Of a stretch of 16,811 nucleotides of DNA, positions 15,263 to 16,811 are shown piece after piece; position 1 is the first letter of the stretch; each line of letters begins with the position of its first letter. The notes under the pieces were generated by a model. That model was not told the DNA's origin. It did not search any database and worked only from the letters and a program-made list of their open reading frames with translations. The stretch comes from an uncultured Demequina sp. Its GTDB lineage: Bacteria; Actinomycetota; Actinomycetes; Actinomycetales; Demequinaceae. The position numbers and the translations under genes were made by a program. Location: the NCBI GenBank assembly GCA_937925595.1, contig CALALQ010000118.1, forward strand, positions 1-16,811. The letters are read 5' to 3'.

Positions 15263-15915
15263 TGCGACAGCGACTCTTGGAACGCCTGGTTGGCGCTGAC
15301 AGCGGAGGCACACAACTCGTCGACGCTCGCCCGATACTCGGCGATCTGCTCATCCGTGTAGACGGGCACCTCGACGTCGTCGACGACCTGCGTTGGCGGG
15401 TTGGTCAGATACTCGACGAGCTGCTGCTCTCCCTCGACGCAGCGTCCCAGCTGGCCCACCACGGACTGCGCGCCTTCAACTCGGGCGAGCAGCAGATCCA
15501 CCTGCTGCTGCGCGTATGCGGTCTCGTCACTCCACTGCGCCTTCTCGTTGGACAGGGACAGCACGCGGTCCTTCGCCGTCGAGAGCTGGTCCGCGAGCAG
15601 CTCATTCGTCGACTCAAGCTGCTCAATCTGGCGCTGATGCTCGGCGATGCGATCGCCAAGGCTGTAGCCGGTCTCGGTGAGGCTCGCCACCTGGGCCTGC
15701 CACTTGCCGTTGACACTCCACAGGTAGCCGATGATCACCAGCGCGGCAATGAGCATGATGCCCAGCACGCCGCTCAGCAGCATCCACATCCGCACGTGCT
15801 GCTTGAGGGGCAGCACCACGGGAATGGTGATGGTCTGCGGTTCGGCCGGGCTTTCCGCGCTCTTCGCGCGTGCGGGCACGGCAAGCTCCGAGGTGGGCGT
15901 CTCGTCACCCGCCAT
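15259..15915 (-). CDS. Single-pass membrane coiled-coil protein (first couplet)
   Basis: Function unknown; a 218-residue membrane protein encoded just upstream of a protease. The short N-terminal tail (1-43) ends in a basic KQHVR patch, consistent with a cytoplasmic N-terminus. One membrane helix covers about 44-66 and ends GYLWSV. The outer part begins with a coiled coil (about 72-150: IAEHQRQIEQLESTNELLADQL, TAKDRVLSLSNEKAQ). It continues to C159 (LGRCVEGEQQLVEYL), an acidic VVDDVEVPVYTDEQ linker, and C202 (VDELCASAVSANQAF). Cysteine contexts and the membrane-proximal motif match the paralogue at 13803-14534. A strong AAGGAGG (15926-15932) lies 10 nt before the ATG and overlaps the stop of the DUF1844 gene, so the cassette is likely transcribed with it. 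Confidence 0.86.
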   Translation of the reverse strand: MAGDETPTSELAVPARAKSAESPAEPQTITIPVVLPLKQHVRMWMLLSGVLGIMLIAALVIIGYLWSVNGKWQAQVASLTETGYSLGDRIAEHQRQIEQLESTNELLADQLSTAKDRVLSLSNEKAQWSDETAYAQQQVDLLLARVEGAQSVVGQLGRCVEGEQQLVEYLTNPPTQVVDDVEVPVYTDEQIAEYRASVDELCASAVSANQAFQESLSQ

Positions 15916-15930
15916 GGCTGCCTTGCCTCC

Positions 15931-16347
15931 TTAACTCACCGGACCGGTGTACTTTTCACCCGGGCCCTCGCCCGGAGCGTCGGGAATGACCGAAGCCTCC
16001 CGGAACGCCAGCTGCACCGTCCTCAGCCCGTCTCGCAGGGCACGTGCGTGAGTGTCCCCCAAATCGGGCGCCGAGGCGGTCACCAGGCCCGCGAGGGCGT
16101 TGATGATCTTGCGGGCCTCGTCGAGGTCGGCGAACTCCTCGCCCTCCTCGGCCAGCCCACACCGCAGTGCGGCAGCGCTCAACAGATGAACGCTCACCGT
16201 CGTGATAAGTTCCACGGCGGTGACTTCGGCGAGGTCGCGCCGCTCATCGCGGACGGTGCCCGACGCTGTGGGGCCGGGGTTCGACGCTTCAGGGCCAAGG
16301 TCCGACGCTTGGGGTCCAGTGCCCGCGCCTTCAGTTTCCGCGCTCAT
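15931..16347 (-). CDS. DUF1844 family protein
   Basis: A small cytoplasmic protein of 138 residues belonging to DUF1844, biochemical role unknown. The family core is plain: AEVTAVELITTVSVHLLSAAA, LDEARKIINALAGLV, LRDGLRTVQLAFREAS, and a C-terminal PGEGPGEKYTG. The first 35 residues are a low-complexity linker with three copies of GPxAS-type heptads, coded by a 21-bp tandem repeat (16261-16323). In actinobacteria this gene usually sits next to infC, and does so here, transcribed divergently from it. A -10-like AAGAAT (16359-16354, minus strand) ends 6 nt before the ATG, so the mRNA may be leaderless. The stop overlaps the ribosome binding site of the downstream coiled-coil gene, placing DUF1844 at the head of the five-gene minus-strand operon. 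Confidence 0.92.
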   Translation of the reverse strand: MSAETEGAGTGPQASDLGPEASNPGPTASGTVRDERRDLAEVTAVELITTVSVHLLSAAALRCGLAEEGEEFADLDEARKIINALAGLVTASAPDLGDTHARALRDGLRTVQLAFREASVIPDAPGEGPGEKYTGPVS

Positions 16348-16358
16348 GGTGCTATTCT
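16330..16358 (+). promoter_or_regulatory. Candidate infC promoter overlapping the DUF1844 start
   Basis: TTCAGT (16330-16335), a 17-nt spacer and TATTCT (16353-16358) resemble a weak sigma-70-type promoter. It would start transcription near 16365 and give a leader of about 210 nt. The same bases read on the minus strand give AAGAAT upstream of DUF1844. TTGACC at 16365-16370 is an alternative -35 but lacks a good -10. Confidence 0.3.
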
Positions 16359-16428
16359 TCCCTATTGACCGGTCGCGATTTTCGCGGCGCGCAAGTGGAG
16401 TTCACCTCCCACCCTCGGGCCACTAGAT

Positions 16429-16496
16429 GGGCCAGGGTCTCGGTTCCCGCGGGATCGCACGCCTTTGGTGTGTGGCCCGGCTGGTAATCGTCGGTG
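16429..16496 (+). promoter_or_regulatory. Structured infC leader with competing helices
   Basis: GGGCCA (16429-16434) can pair with TGGCCC (16473-16478). Inside, CACGCC-TTT-GGTGTG (16458-16472) forms a hairpin; its last base competes only at the helix edge. The palindrome CCCGCGGG lies at 16446-16453. The same GGCCA can instead pair with TGGCC at 16495-16499, which overlaps the base of the terminator stem that follows. This is the layout of an attenuator, inferred only from base pairing. Confidence 0.4.
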
Positions 16497-16532
16497 GCCT
16501 CTGCTCGTGCACGAGCGGGGGCTTTTTTCTTT
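16497..16532 (+). terminator. Intrinsic terminator/attenuator in the infC leader
   Basis: GCCTCTGCTCG (16497-16507) and CGAGCGGGGGC (16512-16522) form an 11-bp stem with two U-G pairs and a TGCA loop. It is followed directly by TTTTTTCTTT. It lies about 45 nt upstream of the infC start on the coding strand, with no complete gene on that strand for it to end, so it is best read as a leader attenuator. Confidence 0.75.
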
Positions 16533-16575
16533 GCCCGGCGGTCGGTACTTAGTGTCTAGACAAGAGGAGTTACCC

Positions 16576-16811
16576 ATCAACGAGCCTCGCATCAATGAGC
16601 GCATCCGCGTCCCCGAGGTCCGCCTCGTGGGTCCGCAGGGTGAGCAGGTTGGCATCGTCCGCATCGAGGACGCACTGCGACTTGCACAGGAGGCGGATCT
16701 TGACCTTGTCGAGGTGGCGCCTGATTCGCGACCCCCGGTCGCGAAGCTCATGGACTACGGCAAGTTCAAGTACGAAGCCGCAGTCAAGGCGCGTGAGGCG
16801 CGTCGCAACCA
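16576..16811 (+). CDS. infC: Translation initiation factor IF-3 (3' truncated), probable ATC start
   Basis: IF3 binds the 30S subunit, checks start-codon and initiator tRNA pairing, and prevents premature 50S joining. The first 78 codons are present; they encode [56 protein letters not shown] and the start of the linker helix, all typical IF3-N sequence. AAGAGGAG (16562-16569) lies exactly 6 nt before the ATC codon at 16576, where actinobacterial IF3 sequence begins, so ATC is the probable start. An in-frame GTG at 16552 would add MSRQEELP, but it would place the Shine-Dalgarno inside the gene and has none of its own. E. coli infC starts at AUU and is autoregulated through IF3's discrimination against such codons. 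rpmI and rplT are expected beyond the window. Confidence 0.93.
   Translation, partial: MNEPRINERIRVPEVRLVGPQGEQVGIVRIEDALRLAQEADLDLVEVAPDSRPPVAKLMDYGKFKYEAAVKAREARRN

Noticed and set aside
13079..15915. Phage defence or toxin-antitoxin interpretation of the protease cassette
   Set aside because: There is no nuclease, NTPase, nucleotide-sensing or toxin motif. Export signals on all four products point to the envelope instead.
4881..16309. CCGACGCT as a genome-signature or uptake-like word
   Set aside because: Many occurrences are Ala-Asp-Ala codons (GCC GAC GCT) in coding regions, so enrichment cannot be judged from one window. Only the 19-bp exact match was kept.
15046..16368. Plus-strand 440-codon open frame across the coiled-coil and DUF1844 genes
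   Set aside because: It is the antisense shadow of recognisable minus-strand genes with ATGA coupling, lipobox and DUF1844 core. Its own translation is low-complexity without motifs.
16401..16429. TTCACC-N17-TAGATG as infC promoter
   Set aside because: The implied transcription start (about 16436) would remove GGGCCA, the 5' strand of the leader helix, and the -10 has a poor last base. An upstream start fits better, though this is not proven.
16427..16552. 41-codon open frame across the infC leader and terminator (ATG 16427 to TAG 16550-16552)
   Set aside because: It has no ribosome binding site or leaderless -10 box, and its residues (cysteine-rich with the T tract read as Phe) follow the structured RNA. 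It is more likely a by-product of the leader.

Overview
This window is high-GC DNA from an actinobacterium, most likely a member of the order Micrococcales; the genus cannot be named from sequence alone. The order dnaE1-hisD-hisC-hisB-x-hisH-priA-sseB, followed by an opposing DUF1844 gene and infC, matches the conserved actinobacterial neighbourhood as I remember it. Further support comes from the DnaE1-type polymerase, a HisA that carries the PriA (bifunctional HisA/TrpF) signature, and several genes preceded by TANNNT boxes only 6-7 nt from the start codon, the actinobacterial leaderless pattern. Both ends cut genes (dnaE lacks its 5' end, infC its 3' end).

Layout. Bases 1-3489: replicative DNA polymerase III alpha subunit. 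3530-12274: histidine biosynthesis genes hisD, hisC, hisB, hisH and hisA/priA, with a 153-residue protein of unknown function between hisB and hisH. The cluster is split by an insertion (4992-8460) of two tandem paralogous secreted proteins. Each has a signal peptide, four Ig-like repeats and a C-terminal four-cysteine domain that looks internally duplicated. Each has its own promoter-like sequence, so they are probably not part of the his transcription unit. 12328-13050: an SseB-family protein.

13079-15915, minus strand: a four-gene, translationally coupled cassette that I do not recognise as a named system. It is two successive copies of the same couplet: a single-pass membrane coiled-coil protein with two extracytoplasmic cysteines, then a lipoprotein trypsin-like serine protease with an intact His-Asp-Ser triad. 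It lies just downstream of, and co-directional with, a DUF1844 gene (15931-16347), and is the best candidate for an undescribed system here.

16348-16811: a divergent intergenic region, then infC (IF3) with a structured leader, a terminator-like hairpin followed by a T tract, a strong Shine-Dalgarno, and a probable non-canonical ATC start codon.

How the genes fit together. HisC, HisB and HisD act late in histidine synthesis; HisH and PriA act around imidazole-glycerol-phosphate formation; hisF, hisG, hisI and hisE are not in the window. The two inserted modules (Ig-like pair, protease couplets) look like envelope or secreted functions placed within an otherwise conserved housekeeping backbone. 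No intergenic stretch exceeds 300 bases, and I saw no tRNA, rRNA, CRISPR array, transposase or integrase.
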